The notes: a model not told the origin generated them from the letters alone. A DNA stretch of 64,000 nucleotides from Variovorax paradoxus EPS (GCF_000184745.1 NC_014931.1:3968001-4032000); one strand, 5' to 3'. Shown: positions 7,327-18,565, numbered from the stretch's first letter. Made by a program: numbers and translations.

Positions 7327-8286
7327 TCAAGGCGTGGCGCCGGGGGCCGTTTCGAACTCGAACACACCTTGCAAACCGGGGTAACGCTGGTGCATGAACC
7401 AGCCCATCGCACCCGCGCCGACCAGCATGGCCATGACCATCGCGAACACCATCCAGCCGATATGTTCGCCCAGCGGCCAGAGGAAGATCACGCCCAGCAC
7501 CGGCACCAGCCCGCCGAGGGACGACAGCCACATCCAGCGCCTCGGGGCAAGCATCGGCTCCCAGGTCTGCGGGTCGATGCCGGCATCGATGAACACCTCC
7601 GCATCGAAGCGCAGGCGCGGCCGGGGCTGGGTGGCCAGATGCAGCAACAACGCGCGCAGCAGCGCGGCCCGGTTGCGAAAGCGAAGGACGCGGCCGGTGT
7701 CGAGGGTCAGCGCCAACGGCAGCCGGATCTCCCTGGGCTCGCCGCCCCGCACCGCCTGATGAAACACCAGCCGCTTGACGATGGCTTCGCTCGATGCGAA
7801 CTCCGTCTTCACGTCATGGAAACCCATGCGCGCACGGCACACCTCGTGCCATGCCACGGCCTGCGGCGACGCCGGATCGCCCCAGCGCATTCCTTGCGCG
7901 TCGATCCGCAGCATCGCCCCCTCGCCCACCCGCGAAAACTGGCGCAGCAGATACCAGATGCCGCCGCCCAGCAGCCCGAACAACGCCAGTCCGAGGAGCA
8001 CGAGGATCGCCTCGTTGCCGCGCGCGTTGGACCAGTCCTCCTGCAGCACGGCACCGGCGGCGAGTACCGCAGCCATCAACACGAAAAACGCCACGAGGCC
8101 ACCGATCAGGAGCCGCGTCCCGCGCAGGTCCGGCACGCCTTCCAGCGGACCCGACTGTGCGAGCGACTCCAGCACCTGCGCGGGCACGGTCAGCACCCGC
8201 GGCGCAACGACTTGCGACGCGGGCGGCACCACCTCGCGCGCAGCACGCGGCGCGACGTGCCAGCTCTTGCGGTTTTTTCTGCCCAC
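7327..8286 (-). CDS. membrane protein of unknown function
   Basis: A 319-residue protein starting from GTG. Residues 1-55 are basic and Pro-rich. Two hydrophobic segments (about 60-82 and 92-113) come next, then a soluble domain of about 125 residues (including M-L-R-I-D-A-Q-G-M-R-W-G-D), then two more hydrophobic segments (about 251-270 and 275-296). Four membrane spans with a central soluble domain resemble small PH-like-domain membrane proteins, but I cannot assign a family. It begins 15 bases after the stop of the cystathionine lyase-like gene, so the two may be cotranscribed. Confidence 0.7.
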   Translation of the reverse strand: MGRKNRKSWHVAPRAAREVVPPASQVVAPRVLTVPAQVLESLAQSGPLEGVPDLRGTRLLIGGLVAFFVLMAAVLAAGAVLQEDWSNARGNEAILVLLGLALFGLLGGGIWYLLRQFSRVGEGAMLRIDAQGMRWGDPASPQAVAWHEVCRARMGFHDVKTEFASSEAIVKRLVFHQAVRGGEPREIRLPLALTLDTGRVLRFRNRAALLRALLLHLATQPRPRLRFDAEVFIDAGIDPQTWEPMLAPRRWMWLSSLGGLVPVLGVIFLWPLGEHIGWMVFAMVMAMLVGAGAMGWFMHQRYPGLQGVFEFETAPGATP

Positions 8287-8301
8287 TGCGCGCAGCAGGC
8301 C

Positions 8302-9495
8302 TTACATCTGCCCCAGCGCCTGCTGCAGGTCGGCTCGCAGGTCGTCGACGTCTTCCAGCCCGATCGAAAATCGCACCAGCGTGCCCTTGTAGGGCCAGCG
8401 CGCCACGCTCGCATCGCGCATCAGGCCGATGTCGTAGGGCACCACCAGACTGATCGGGCCGCCCCACGAATAGCCGAGGCGGAAGAGCTTCAGGCTGTCG
8501 CAGAAACGGTCGACCTGCTCGGTGCTGTAGCGCTCGTCGAACACCACCGAGAACAGGCCCGCGGCCAGGTCGGTGGCGCCGCACAGTGCGCGCCAGTTGG
8601 CGTGGCCGGGCGAATCTTCCAGCGCGGGGTGCAGCACCTGCGCGATCTCCTCGCAGCCGTTGAGCCAGCCGGCCAGTTCGCGCGCCACACGATCGTGCGC
8701 CGCATAGCGCAGGCCGATGCTCGGCAGCGAGCGCAGCAGGGTCTCGACATCGCCCACGCCGGCGCCGAAGCCGATGCGCATGTGCGAGAGCTTGAGCGCG
8801 CGGTGCAGCCGCTCGTCATTGGTGACCACGCTGCCCATCAGCACGTCGCCGCCGCCGCTCGGGTACTTGGTGAGCGCGTGCACCGAGATGTCGACGCCCT
8901 GCCCCGTGCCGTTGAAATCGAAGGGCGCGAAAGCCAGGCCGGCGCCCCAGGTGTTGTCCAGCGCCGTCACCACTCCGCGCGAGCGGCAGACGTCCACGAG
9001 TGCGGGCAGGTTCGGAAATTCCATCGTGACCGAGCCCGCAGCCTCCAGCCACACCAGCCGCGTGCGATGCGAGATCTTGGCCTCCAGGTCGGCCGGGTTC
9101 ATCGCGTCGTAGAGGCGATGGGTGATGCCGAAGTTGGCAAGCTCGCCCGTGGCCAGCGCCTTGTTGGGGCCGTAGGCGTTGTCGGGAATCAGCACCTCGT
9201 CGCCGGTCTTCAGGAACGCGAACGAAACCAGCGAAATGGCGGCCAGTCCACTGGGCACCAGAAGGCATTCGGTGCCGCCTTCTAGCGTGGCCAGGCGCTC
9301 TTCGAGCGTGAACGTGGTCGGCGTGCCGTGCAGGCCGTAGGTGTAGCCCGCCTTGGTCTTCCAGTCGCGTGCGCGCATGGCGGCCACGTCGGCGAAGAAG
9401 ACGGTCGATGCCTTGAACACGCCGGGCTGCGGCGCGGCGAAGGTGGCCGGCGGGGTGTAGGGATGGTGGATCAGGGTCGTCGAAGGCTTGCTCAT
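8302..9495 (-). CDS. metC: PLP-dependent cystathionine beta-lyase-type enzyme
   Basis: A 397-residue member of the Cys/Met-metabolism PLP enzyme family. The PLP Schiff-base lysine is K210 in HALTKYPSGGGD, with the cofactor-nitrogen aspartate at D180 in ALDNTW and the YTYGLHGTPT substrate/PLP loop near residues 51-60. Family members cleave cystathionine to homocysteine (MetC) or handle related C-S bonds. The Y-x-Y-G-L-H-G-T-P-T and G-G-G-D-V-L-M-G patterns favour the MetC branch over MetB/MetZ. A 115-base gap separates it from the divergent DUF5713 gene. The family is certain; the precise reaction is likely but not proven by sequence. Confidence 0.88.
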   Translation of the reverse strand: MSKPSTTLIHHPYTPPATFAAPQPGVFKASTVFFADVAAMRARDWKTKAGYTYGLHGTPTTFTLEERLATLEGGTECLLVPSGLAAISLVSFAFLKTGDEVLIPDNAYGPNKALATGELANFGITHRLYDAMNPADLEAKISHRTRLVWLEAAGSVTMEFPNLPALVDVCRSRGVVTALDNTWGAGLAFAPFDFNGTGQGVDISVHALTKYPSGGGDVLMGSVVTNDERLHRALKLSHMRIGFGAGVGDVETLLRSLPSIGLRYAAHDRVARELAGWLNGCEEIAQVLHPALEDSPGHANWRALCGATDLAAGLFSVVFDERYSTEQVDRFCDSLKLFRLGYSWGGPISLVVPYDIGLMRDASVARWPYKGTLVRFSIGLEDVDDLRADLQQALGQM

Positions 9496-9610
9496 GTACC
9501 GATGCTAGCGCGCCCGTCACACGCGGGGAAACCGGGCGCCCTAGACTCGCGGCTTCGCGACCTCGCGCTTTTGCGAACCACGCCGCACACCCCTCACCAG
9601 GAGCCCGTCG

Positions 9611-9952
9611 ATGCCGATCACGAACCCGCAGTTGCAGAACCACCCATTCCTTCAGGACATGTACCGCGACGCGTACTTTCCCGACTTCCTGGTGGACAAG
9701 TGCAAGCAGATCCTGGTCGAACTCTGCGAGGCGATCGAGGCCAAGAAACCATCCGACGACGCCGGCCTGCTGAAGCTGACGCACGCCGCCACGAATCGGT
9801 TCAACGACCTGGTCGAGGAATTCGAAGAGAACGACAGCGAACTGGAAACAGGCGCGCGCGAAGCCATTGGCGCGGACTTCGAGACCATCGTCAGGGCCTA
9901 TGGGTTCGTCGATGTGGACATCGAGGACGTGATCGCCACGCGCGACTGGTAA
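9611..9952 (+). CDS. DUF5713 family protein
   Basis: A 113-residue acidic, all-helical protein with no signal peptide or membrane segment. The start M-P-I-T-N-P-Q-L and the block F-L-x-D-M-Y-R-D-A-Y-F-P-D-F-L-V-D-K-C-K match the DUF5713 family, followed by the characteristic N-R-F-N-D-L-x-E-E-F-E-E. Start ATG 9611 is preceded by CAGGAG about 7 bases upstream. No function is known. It precedes an AraC-family regulator by 65 bases on the same strand, which may be coincidental. Confidence 0.85.
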   Translation: MPITNPQLQNHPFLQDMYRDAYFPDFLVDKCKQILVELCEAIEAKKPSDDAGLLKLTHAATNRFNDLVEEFEENDSELETGAREAIGADFETIVRAYGFVDVDIEDVIATRDW

Positions 9953-10017
9953 GCGGGGCGGCGCCATCGCACAATCCGCCCGATGGGCCACAGCCTGTTC
10001 CAACCGGGGTTCGCAGC

Positions 10018-10884
10018 GTGCAGCTGACGCGGCCCCCTCCTCCCCATCTGCAGCCATTCATCAAGCTGCTGTGGGCCTCCGCACCCGAAGGCGCGCCGAC
10101 TGAACGGCCGGGCGCCCGCGAACACGTGCTGCCTACTGGCGGCATGCACCTGGTGTTCCGACTGTCGGGTCCGCCGCTGAAGCTGTTCGGGAGTGCCGAC
10201 GACATGCGCGGCCAGACCTGCGGCTACGCGATCGTCGGCGGCGCGCGCGCCGCCTCCTACATGCGCGATGTTTCGGTGGCCACACGCTCTGTCGGCGCGC
10301 AGCTTCAGCCCGGCGCCGCGCGCGCGTTGCTCGGCGCGCCCGAGGACGCATTGGCCAGCCAGCACACGCCGCTCGACGCGCTCTGGGGCGCGCGGCAGAC
10401 AGATGCCGCGCTCGAACAAGTCCATGCGGCGGGCGACCTCGAAAGGCAGCTGAACGTCTTCGAAGCGCTGCTCGCCCAGCGTGTCATCGACGCGCTCGGT
10501 GCCGGCCTGCGCGGCCTGCATCCGGCTATCGCCGCAACACTCGGGCCGCTGGCCGATGAGAACCCCTCGATCACCGGACTGGTAGCGCGCAGCGGCTACA
10601 GCCATCGCCGCTTCATCGCGCTCTTTCGCGGCGCGATCGGCCTCAGTCCCAAGGAGTACGCGCGCGTGATGCGTTTCGATCGCGCACTGACCTTGGCAGG
10701 CGACCCCGCTCAAAGCTGGGCCGAGATCGCGCTCACCGCCGGCTACAGCGACCAGGCGCACCTGAGCCGCGAGTTCTCCGCGCTGGCGGGCATGTCGCCG
10801 CAGGCGTGGCGGCGGACCGGCGCCACGTCGCCGCGGCACGTGCCGACGGGCACGTCAACAGGTCAAATTCGTTCAAGACGCTAA
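10018..10884 (+). CDS. AraC-family transcriptional regulator
   Basis: A 288-residue regulator, start GTG. The N-terminal half (about 1-130; L-P-T-G-G-M-H-L-V-F-R-L) is the ligand/regulatory domain typical of DUF6597-type AraC proteins. The C-terminal 100 residues hold the paired helix-turn-helix: G-L-V-A-R-S-G-Y-S-H-R-R-F-I-A-L-F-R, then the W-A-E-I-A-L-T-A-G-Y-S-D-Q-A-H-L-S-R-E-F signature. It is followed after 62 bases by a VOC-family gene, a pairing often seen where the regulator controls a small-molecule resistance or modification enzyme. The target is inferred from context only. Confidence 0.9.
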   Translation: MQLTRPPPPHLQPFIKLLWASAPEGAPTERPGAREHVLPTGGMHLVFRLSGPPLKLFGSADDMRGQTCGYAIVGGARAASYMRDVSVATRSVGAQLQPGAARALLGAPEDALASQHTPLDALWGARQTDAALEQVHAAGDLERQLNVFEALLAQRVIDALGAGLRGLHPAIAATLGPLADENPSITGLVARSGYSHRRFIALFRGAIGLSPKEYARVMRFDRALTLAGDPAQSWAEIALTAGYSDQAHLSREFSALAGMSPQAWRRTGATSPRHVPTGTSTGQIRSRR

Positions 10885-10946
10885 CGGCACGCCGGCTCAG
10901 AATCGGCGCCACGACAACTGCTTTCCCCCTTACGAAAGGCACCCTC

Positions 10947-11411
10947 ATGGCGATCCACGAACTGTTTCCATACCTCTGCGTCGACGATGCCGGCGCGGCC
11001 ATCGACTTCTATTGCGAGGTTTTTGAAGTGAAGGAAATCTTCCGCCTCACCGAGCCCAGCGGGCGCATCGGCCACGCGGAGCTGGACTTCCACAACGGCG
11101 CGATCCTGATGATCTCGGACGAGTTCGCCGAATTCAACATCCGCAGCGCCAAGACGCTGGGCGGCAGCGCAGTGACGCTGCACTTGCACGTGGACGATGC
11201 GGATGCGGTGGTGGCGCGGGCCGTGGCGGCCGGCGCGACGCTCGACATGGCGCCACAGGACCAGTTCTACGGCGAGCGCTCAGGGGTTTTTCGCGACCCC
11301 TTCGGCCATCGCTGGAACGTGGGCCACAGCATCGAAAAACTGACGCCGGAAGAGATGCAGCGGCGCTACACCGCAATGCTCACTTCCGGCAACGGAACGT
11401 GCGGGGCCTGA
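10947..11411 (+). CDS. VOC-family (glyoxalase/PhnB-like) protein
   Basis: A 154-residue protein with two beta-alpha-beta-beta-beta modules typical of the vicinal oxygen chelate fold. The N-terminus L-F-P-Y-L-C-V-D-D-A-G-A-A-I-D-F-Y and the C-terminal D-P-F-G-H-R-W-N-V match the PhnB-like branch. Such proteins include glyoxalases, bleomycin-binding and metal-dependent enzymes; the substrate here is unknown. GAAAGG lies about 8 bases before the ATG. It likely shares a transcript with the AraC gene upstream. It converges on the phosphoribosyltransferase gene, both stop codons lying within one inverted repeat. Confidence 0.88.
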   Translation: MAIHELFPYLCVDDAGAAIDFYCEVFEVKEIFRLTEPSGRIGHAELDFHNGAILMISDEFAEFNIRSAKTLGGSAVTLHLHVDDADAVVARAVAAGATLDMAPQDQFYGERSGVFRDPFGHRWNVGHSIEKLTPEEMQRRYTAMLTSGNGTCGA

Positions 11412-11426
11412 TCAGGGCTTGATCAG
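11408..11426. repeat. inverted repeat containing two convergent stop codons
   Basis: CTGATCA (11408-11414) and TGATCAG (11420-11426) are perfect 7-base arms around a GGGCT loop. The VOC stop TGA and the opposing phosphoribosyltransferase stop both fall inside the arms. No T-run follows, so termination by this structure alone is doubtful. Confidence 0.5.
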
Positions 11427-11947
11427 ACCGACCACTTCTCGAGCAGCTTCTCTGCGCCGAGCGAGTCATAGCCCTCGAAGGGCTGGTGGATCCAGGGGTT
11501 GGTCGCCAGGTACTCGACCGAGTAGTCGGGCGTGAAGGTCGACAGCGCCTTGGTCCAGATCACCGCGCTGCGCAGTTCGGTGATCGGCTTGTAGTTGTTG
11601 CGCAGCATGTCCATCACGGCATGCAGCGTGTGGCCCGAATCGGCCAGGTCGTCCACCAGCAGCACCTTGCCGGCGATCTCGCCCTTGGGGGTGGTGATGA
11701 AGCGGGCGATGTCCAGGTGGCCCTGCACCGTGCCGGCGTCGGCGCGGTAGGAGCTGGTCGACATGATCGCCAGCGGCTTGTCGAAGATGCGCGAGAGCAC
11801 GTCGCCCGGGCGCATGCCGCCGCGCGCGAGACACAGGATGGTGTCGAACTCCCAGCCCGACTGGTGCACCTTGATCGCGAGCTTCTCGATCAGATTGTGG
11901 TACTCGTCGTAGCTGACGTAGAGATGCTTGCCGTCTTCGGTCAACAT
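11423..11947 (-). CDS. purine-type phosphoribosyltransferase
   Basis: A 174-residue type I phosphoribosyltransferase. The PRPP-binding motif VLLVDDLADSGHT spans residues 95-107, and the CLARGGMRPGD loop (39-49) binds pyrophosphate. Its size and motifs fit the xanthine/hypoxanthine/guanine salvage group, which transfers ribose-5-phosphate from PRPP to a purine base. It lies 17 bases downstream of purA on the same strand, so salvage and de novo AMP synthesis genes are probably cotranscribed. The base preference cannot be fixed from sequence. Confidence 0.88.
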   Translation of the reverse strand: MLTEDGKHLYVSYDEYHNLIEKLAIKVHQSGWEFDTILCLARGGMRPGDVLSRIFDKPLAIMSTSSYRADAGTVQGHLDIARFITTPKGEIAGKVLLVDDLADSGHTLHAVMDMLRNNYKPITELRSAVIWTKALSTFTPDYSVEYLATNPWIHQPFEGYDSLGAEKLLEKWSV

Positions 11948-11964
11948 GGTCTGTTCGTTCCTGT

Positions 11965-14479
<2,515 letters not shown>

Positions 14480-14523
14480 GGGGATCGGGGGCGTGGTTAA
14501 ACCGGGATTCTACCGGGACCGCG

Positions 14524-14712
14524 CTACGCCAAAACCCAAAGTAGTACCAAGCCCAGCAAGATGCTGCAAAGACCGAAGAATCGAAGCTGCCCGTCGCGCA
14601 ACTGCATCAGTTGCCCGAAGCCGCGCCGCCACCCTCCCGGCGACACGAAGGGCAGGATGCCTTCGATCACCAGGACGAGCGCCAACGCGCTCCAGAAGGT
14701 CTCGGCGCTCAC
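14524..14712 (-). CDS. DUF2065 (YjeT-like) small membrane protein
   Basis: A 62-residue protein read from a GTG at 14712. Two hydrophobic helices (about 7-25 and 42-61) flank a short loop holding P-G-G-W-R-R and L-M-Q-L-R-D-G-Q-L-R, the hallmark of the DUF2065/YjeT family. YjeT-like genes regularly follow hflK-hflC, as here (16 bases after hflC), which suggests a link to the HflKC complex, but no function has been shown. The much longer in-frame extension upstream is not conserved. Confidence 0.88.
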   Translation of the reverse strand: MSAETFWSALALVLVIEGILPFVSPGGWRRGFGQLMQLRDGQLRFFGLCSILLGLVLLWVLA

Positions 14713-14728
14713 TGAACCCTGAAACGGA

Positions 14729-15628
14729 TCAGCGGCGGGGTGCGTTGCCCGCGGAGCCGGAGCCCTGCATGGCACGGAAGAAGTCGGACGACGGGTCAAC
14801 CACCAGCACGTCGCTCTTCTTGTTGAAGCTCTGCTTGTAGGCTTCGAGGCTGCGATAGAACTGGGCGAACTGCGGGTCGCGGCCGAAGGCCTCGCTGTAG
14901 GCGCTGGCGGCCTGGGCATCGCCCTCGCCCTTGATCTTCTGGGCGTCGCGATAGGCGTTTGCCACAATCACTTCACGCTGGCGATCGGCATCGGCGCGAA
15001 TCTTTTCGCCTTCGGCCGTACCGGTCGAGCGCAGTTCGTTGGCCACGCGCTTGCGTTCGGCTTCCATGCGGCGATAGACCGATTCGGTGATCGCTTCCAC
15101 ATAGTCCACGCGGGTGATCCGCACGTCGACCACGTCGACGCCCCAGGGCTTGCTGCCCTTCACCACAGCCAGCACTTCGCGCTGCACGTCGGCCATCAAG
15201 GCCTCGCGACGGACCGAGATCAAGTCGCGCACGGTGCGCTTGTTGATGTTTTCCTGGAACGCATTGCGCACGACGCGGTTCAACTGCATGGCACCCGCGT
15301 TCTCGTCGAGGCCGACGTTCCGGATGTAGGCCTGCGGGTCGCTGATGCGCCAGCGCACATACCAGTCGATCACCACGCGCTGCTTTTCAGCCGTGAGCAT
15401 GGGCTCGGTGTCGATGCTCGACAGCGTCAGGAGGCGCTTGTCGATGTACGACACGTTCTGGAACGGCGGCGGCAACTTGAAGTTGAGGCCGGGCTCGGTG
15501 ATGACGCTCTTGATTTGGCCAAGGGCATAGACCACGCCGAACTGGCGCTGGTCGACCACGAAGAGGGTCGAGCTCAGCAGCACGAGCAAGACAAGGATCG
15601 ACGAGGCGATGAATCCGATTCTGTTCAT
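14729..15628 (-). CDS. hflC: HflC, SPFH/prohibitin membrane protein
   Basis: A 299-residue SPFH protein which, with HflK, forms the large periplasm-facing cage that surrounds and modulates the FtsH protease. An N-terminal transmembrane segment (about 5-24) is followed by the SPFH/band-7 domain (from residue 25; D-Q-R-Q-F-G-V-V-Y-A-L-G-Q-I). A long coiled-coil stretch follows, with G-T-A-E-G-E-K-I-R-A-D-A-D and a C-terminal R-S-L-E-A-Y-K. The start MNRIGFIASS follows hflK by 17 bases. Identification is firm. Confidence 0.95.
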   Translation of the reverse strand: MNRIGFIASSILVLLVLLSSTLFVVDQRQFGVVYALGQIKSVITEPGLNFKLPPPFQNVSYIDKRLLTLSSIDTEPMLTAEKQRVVIDWYVRWRISDPQAYIRNVGLDENAGAMQLNRVVRNAFQENINKRTVRDLISVRREALMADVQREVLAVVKGSKPWGVDVVDVRITRVDYVEAITESVYRRMEAERKRVANELRSTGTAEGEKIRADADRQREVIVANAYRDAQKIKGEGDAQAASAYSEAFGRDPQFAQFYRSLEAYKQSFNKKSDVLVVDPSSDFFRAMQGSGSAGNAPRR

Positions 15629-15645
15629 GTTCTTCTAGGCCTTTA

Positions 15646-17019
15646 TCAACGCACGTCACGTTCACGCGAACGGCCGTCGCGTCCACGGCTCTCGCCCGTG
15701 GGCGGGGCCACCGGGATCACCGACGACTGGGCCGGTGCGGTGCCAGCCACGCTCGGGCTGGCAGCATCGACGGGCGTTGCGGCGTTGTTGCCGCTCATCT
15801 GCATGAGCTTGTCCAGCGGCAAGTACAACAGATTGGAGCCTTGCTTGGTGTCGACCAGCACCTTGGTCGTGCTGGCGTAGATCTGCTGCATGGCGTCGGT
15901 GTACATGCGGTCGCGGGTGACCTGCGGTGCCTTCTGGTACTCCGCCAGCACCGCGCTGAAGCGGCCGGCGTCACCTTGTGCCTGGGCCACGATGCGTGCC
16001 TTGTAGGCTTCGGACTCTTCCTTGAGGCGCGAGGATGTACCGGAGGCAAGCGGCACGACCTGGTTGGCGTAGGCCTGCGCATCGTTCTTGGTGCGTTCGC
16101 GCTCCTGGCCAGCCTTGAGCACGTCGTCGAACGCGGCCTGCACCTGCTCGGGAGGACGCACACCACCCTGTTGCAGGTTGATGCCGACCACTTCAACGCC
16201 AATCTTGTAGCGGTCGAGGATGGTTTGCATCAATTGCCGCACGCGCGGGGCGATCTGATCGCGCTCTTCGGCCAGTGCCGCATCCATCTTCATCTTGCCG
16301 ACCACTTCGCGCACGGAGCTCTCGGCCACCTGCACGATGGTTTCAGCCGGCGACTTGCTCTCGTAGAGCCAGGCCTGTGCATTGCTCAGGCGGTACTGCA
16401 CGGCGAACTTGATCTCGACGATGTTCTCGTCTTCGGTCAGCATGGCCGATTCGCGCAGGCCCGTGGAACGCACGATGGCGTCGCGGCCCACGTCGGTGGA
16501 ACGGATCTGCGTGGTCACCACCACCTCGTGGCGCTGAATCGGATATGGCAGACGCCAATTGAAGCCGGCGTTCACCGTCGACTTATAGCGGCCAAACTGC
16601 GTGACAACGGCCTGCTGGCCTTCGTTCACGATGAAGAAGCCGGTGCCGAGCCAGATCAGGACCGCCACGGCAGCCACCAGGCCGAGGCCGAATCCTGCGT
16701 TTTTCATATCGGGTCTGTAGCCGTTGCCGCCACCGCCGCTGTTGTTGCCGTTGGGACGGTTTCCGCCGCCTTTGCCGCCACCGAAGAAACCGCCGAGCTT
16801 GCGATTGAGGTCGCGCCAGAGTTCATCGAGGTCAGGCGGACCCTGGTTGGGACCTTGGCCGCGGGGGCGGTTGCCGTTGTTATTGTTGTTGCCCGAAGGC
16901 GGGGGCGTCGGTGCGCCCGGAGGATCGGCATCGGGGGGCCGGTTGCCGGCTGGGCGGTCGCCGTTGGAGGACGACGGCTCGTCGCCGCGACCCCATCGGC
17001 CATCGTTCAGATTGAACAT
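15646..17019 (-). CDS. hflK: HflK, SPFH/prohibitin membrane protein
   Basis: A 457-residue partner of HflC in the FtsH-regulating complex. The cytoplasmic N-terminus is low complexity, rich in Gly, Asn and Pro (about 10-110). A transmembrane segment follows (about 118-137), then the SPFH domain starting E-G-Q-Q-A-V-V-T-Q-F-G-R-Y, a coiled coil with A-E-Y-Q-K-A-P-Q-V-T-R-D-R, and a disordered tail. ATG 17019 is favoured because GAGAGGG precedes it at good spacing; an ATG 12 codons upstream is possible. Together with hflX and hflC it is probably cotranscribed. Confidence 0.94.
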   Translation of the reverse strand: MFNLNDGRWGRGDEPSSSNGDRPAGNRPPDADPPGAPTPPPSGNNNNNGNRPRGQGPNQGPPDLDELWRDLNRKLGGFFGGGKGGGNRPNGNNSGGGGNGYRPDMKNAGFGLGLVAAVAVLIWLGTGFFIVNEGQQAVVTQFGRYKSTVNAGFNWRLPYPIQRHEVVVTTQIRSTDVGRDAIVRSTGLRESAMLTEDENIVEIKFAVQYRLSNAQAWLYESKSPAETIVQVAESSVREVVGKMKMDAALAEERDQIAPRVRQLMQTILDRYKIGVEVVGINLQQGGVRPPEQVQAAFDDVLKAGQERERTKNDAQAYANQVVPLASGTSSRLKEESEAYKARIVAQAQGDAGRFSAVLAEYQKAPQVTRDRMYTDAMQQIYASTTKVLVDTKQGSNLLYLPLDKLMQMSGNNAATPVDAASPSVAGTAPAQSSVIPVAPPTGESRGRDGRSRERDVR

Positions 17020-17093
17020 GCCCAGAAACCCTCTCCACGCTGGCTTTGCATTCATTCGCTTCGTTCTCTTGTCAGTGGCGGGATTGTGCCCAA

Positions 17094-18263
17094 TCAAAGG
17101 GCAGCATCGTGCAATTCAGTGTCGTCCGCAGGGGTCATCGTATCGGCTACGGAGCCCGACAGCCGAGCCAGCTCGGCGCGCAGCAACGGCACGCCCTCGC
17201 CGCTTTTGGCACTGAGGAAGATGCGGGGAACCTGAACTCCATCGATTTCCATCTCGTCCTGCAGATGCAGTGGACGTTGCGCACTTTCAAGAGCGTCGAG
17301 CTTGTTGAATACCAACAGTTGCGGAACGGTGTCAGCGCCGATCTCGCGCAGGACGCTTTGCACCTCGGCCATCTGCTCGGGGTAATGGGGGTTGGAGGCG
17401 TCGATCACGTGCAGCAGCAGATCGGCATCGACCGCCTCCTGCAATGTGGCCTTGAACGCGTCGACGAGGCCGTGCGGCAGGTCGCGGATGAATCCGACGG
17501 TGTCGGAGATCGACACTTGGCGCTTCGCATCGCCGAGATAGAGGTTGCGGGTGGTGGTATCGAGCGTCGCGAAGAGCTGGTCGGCTGCGTAAGCGCGCGC
17601 CTTGACGAGCGCATTGAAGAGCGAAGACTTGCCCGCGTTGGTGTAGCCAACGAGCGAAATGTTGAAGGTCTCGCGCCGTTCGCGCTGCCGACGCTGCGTG
17701 CCGCGCTGCTTCTGCACCTTGGCCAGACGCTCGCGCGTGCGCTTGATCGACTCGCTGATCATGCGGCGGTCGAGCTCGATCTGCTTCTCGCCCGGGCCGC
17801 CGCGCACGCCTGCACCGCCGGTCTGGCGCTCCAGATGGGACCATCGGCGAACCAGCCGCGTGCTGAGGTACTGCAGGCGAGCGAGCTCTACCTGCAGCTT
17901 GCCCTCATGCGAACGCGCGCGCTGGGCGAAGATTTCGAGAATGAGGAAAGTGCGGTCGTAGACAGCGATGTCGAGCTGGCGCTCGAGGTTGCGCTGCTGC
18001 GCCGGGCTCAAGGACTGGTCGAAGATGACCTCGCTCGCCTGGTGCATGGCGGCGAGTTCTTTGATCTCGTCGGCCTTGCCGCTGCCAACGAACAGGGCCG
18101 CATCGGGCGCCTTGCGTTTGCAGGTGAGTCGGGCGACAGGCGTGAGGCCCGCAGTCTGCGCGAGCAGGCCGAGTTCCTCGAGTTCGCTGTCGAAATGGGG
18201 CAGCCCAAAGTCGACGCCGACGAGAACGGCGGCGCCTTCCTGGCGGTGGATCAGTTCAGACAA
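17094..18263 (-). CDS. hflX: ribosome-associated GTPase HflX
   Basis: A 389-residue GTPase that binds the 50S subunit and splits stalled or hibernating ribosomes. The N-terminal domain (1-165) ends in the glycine-rich G-G-A-G-V-R-G-G-P-G-E-K (149-160) characteristic of HflX, and a helical linker rich in Arg and Lys follows (about 165-200). The GTPase domain then shows G1 GYTNAGKSS (206-214), G3 DTVG (254-257) and G4 NKLD. It follows hfq after a strong hairpin terminator, so its expression may depend on read-through or a local promoter. Confidence 0.96.
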   Translation of the reverse strand: MSELIHRQEGAAVLVGVDFGLPHFDSELEELGLLAQTAGLTPVARLTCKRKAPDAALFVGSGKADEIKELAAMHQASEVIFDQSLSPAQQRNLERQLDIAVYDRTFLILEIFAQRARSHEGKLQVELARLQYLSTRLVRRWSHLERQTGGAGVRGGPGEKQIELDRRMISESIKRTRERLAKVQKQRGTQRRQRERRETFNISLVGYTNAGKSSLFNALVKARAYAADQLFATLDTTTRNLYLGDAKRQVSISDTVGFIRDLPHGLVDAFKATLQEAVDADLLLHVIDASNPHYPEQMAEVQSVLREIGADTVPQLLVFNKLDALESAQRPLHLQDEMEIDGVQVPRIFLSAKSGEGVPLLRAELARLSGSVADTMTPADDTELHDAAL

Positions 18264-18283
18264 GCGGAATCAGAAAATGAAAA

Positions 18284-18311
18284 AGCGCGACGGAGGGGGC
18301 TCCGTCGCGCT
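18284..18311 (-). terminator. intercistronic rho-independent terminator between hfq and hflX
   Basis: A perfect 12-bp stem (AGCGCGACGGAG against CTCCGTCGCGCT) with a 4-base loop is followed on the minus strand by five Ts. It lies 8 bases after the hfq stop and 20 bases before hflX, so it should make most hfq transcripts monocistronic. Confidence 0.82.
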
Positions 18312-18319
18312 CCGCGCGA

Positions 18320-18565
18320 TCAGGCTGCGGCGTCGTCGTTCTCGGCAGCCGAGAAGTTGACGGCACGACCCGGCACGATGGTGGAAATGGCGTGCTTGTA
18401 GACCATTTGCGTCACTGTGTTGCGGAGCAACACGACGTATTGGTCAAAAGACTCGATCTGGCCCTGCAGCTTGATGCCGTTCACCAAATAAATGGAAACC
18501 GGCACATGCTCGCGACGCAGGGTGTTCAGAAACGGGTCTTGCAGAAGTTGCCCTTTATTGCTCAC
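18320..18565 (-). CDS. hfq: RNA chaperone Hfq
   Basis: An 81-residue Sm-like protein that forms a hexameric ring and pairs small RNAs with mRNAs. Sm1 (residues 25-48, [14 protein letters not shown]) and Sm2 ([10 protein letters not shown], 56-65) are intact. The start is GTG 18565, giving the conserved [18 protein letters not shown] sits 7 bases before it. The C-terminal tail is very short and acidic (S-A-A-E-N-D-D). An N-terminal extension in the same frame has no family support. The position between der and hflX is standard for this group. Confidence 0.97.
   Translation of the reverse strand: MSNKGQLLQDPFLNTLRREHVPVSIYLVNGIKLQGQIESFDQYVVLLRNTVTQMVYKHAISTIVPGRAVNFSAAENDDAAA

Noticed and set aside
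6373..9285. A 970-codon frame running across tesA, a terminator and three minus-strand genes
   Set aside because: It crosses a strong terminator and several real genes, and its composition is His/Arg/Gln-rich; a shadow frame.
16720..16980. Gly/Asn-rich repeats in hflK suspected as a CRISPR-like or phase-variable tract
   Set aside because: No regular spacer-repeat unit or homopolymer; this is the known low-complexity HflK N-terminus.
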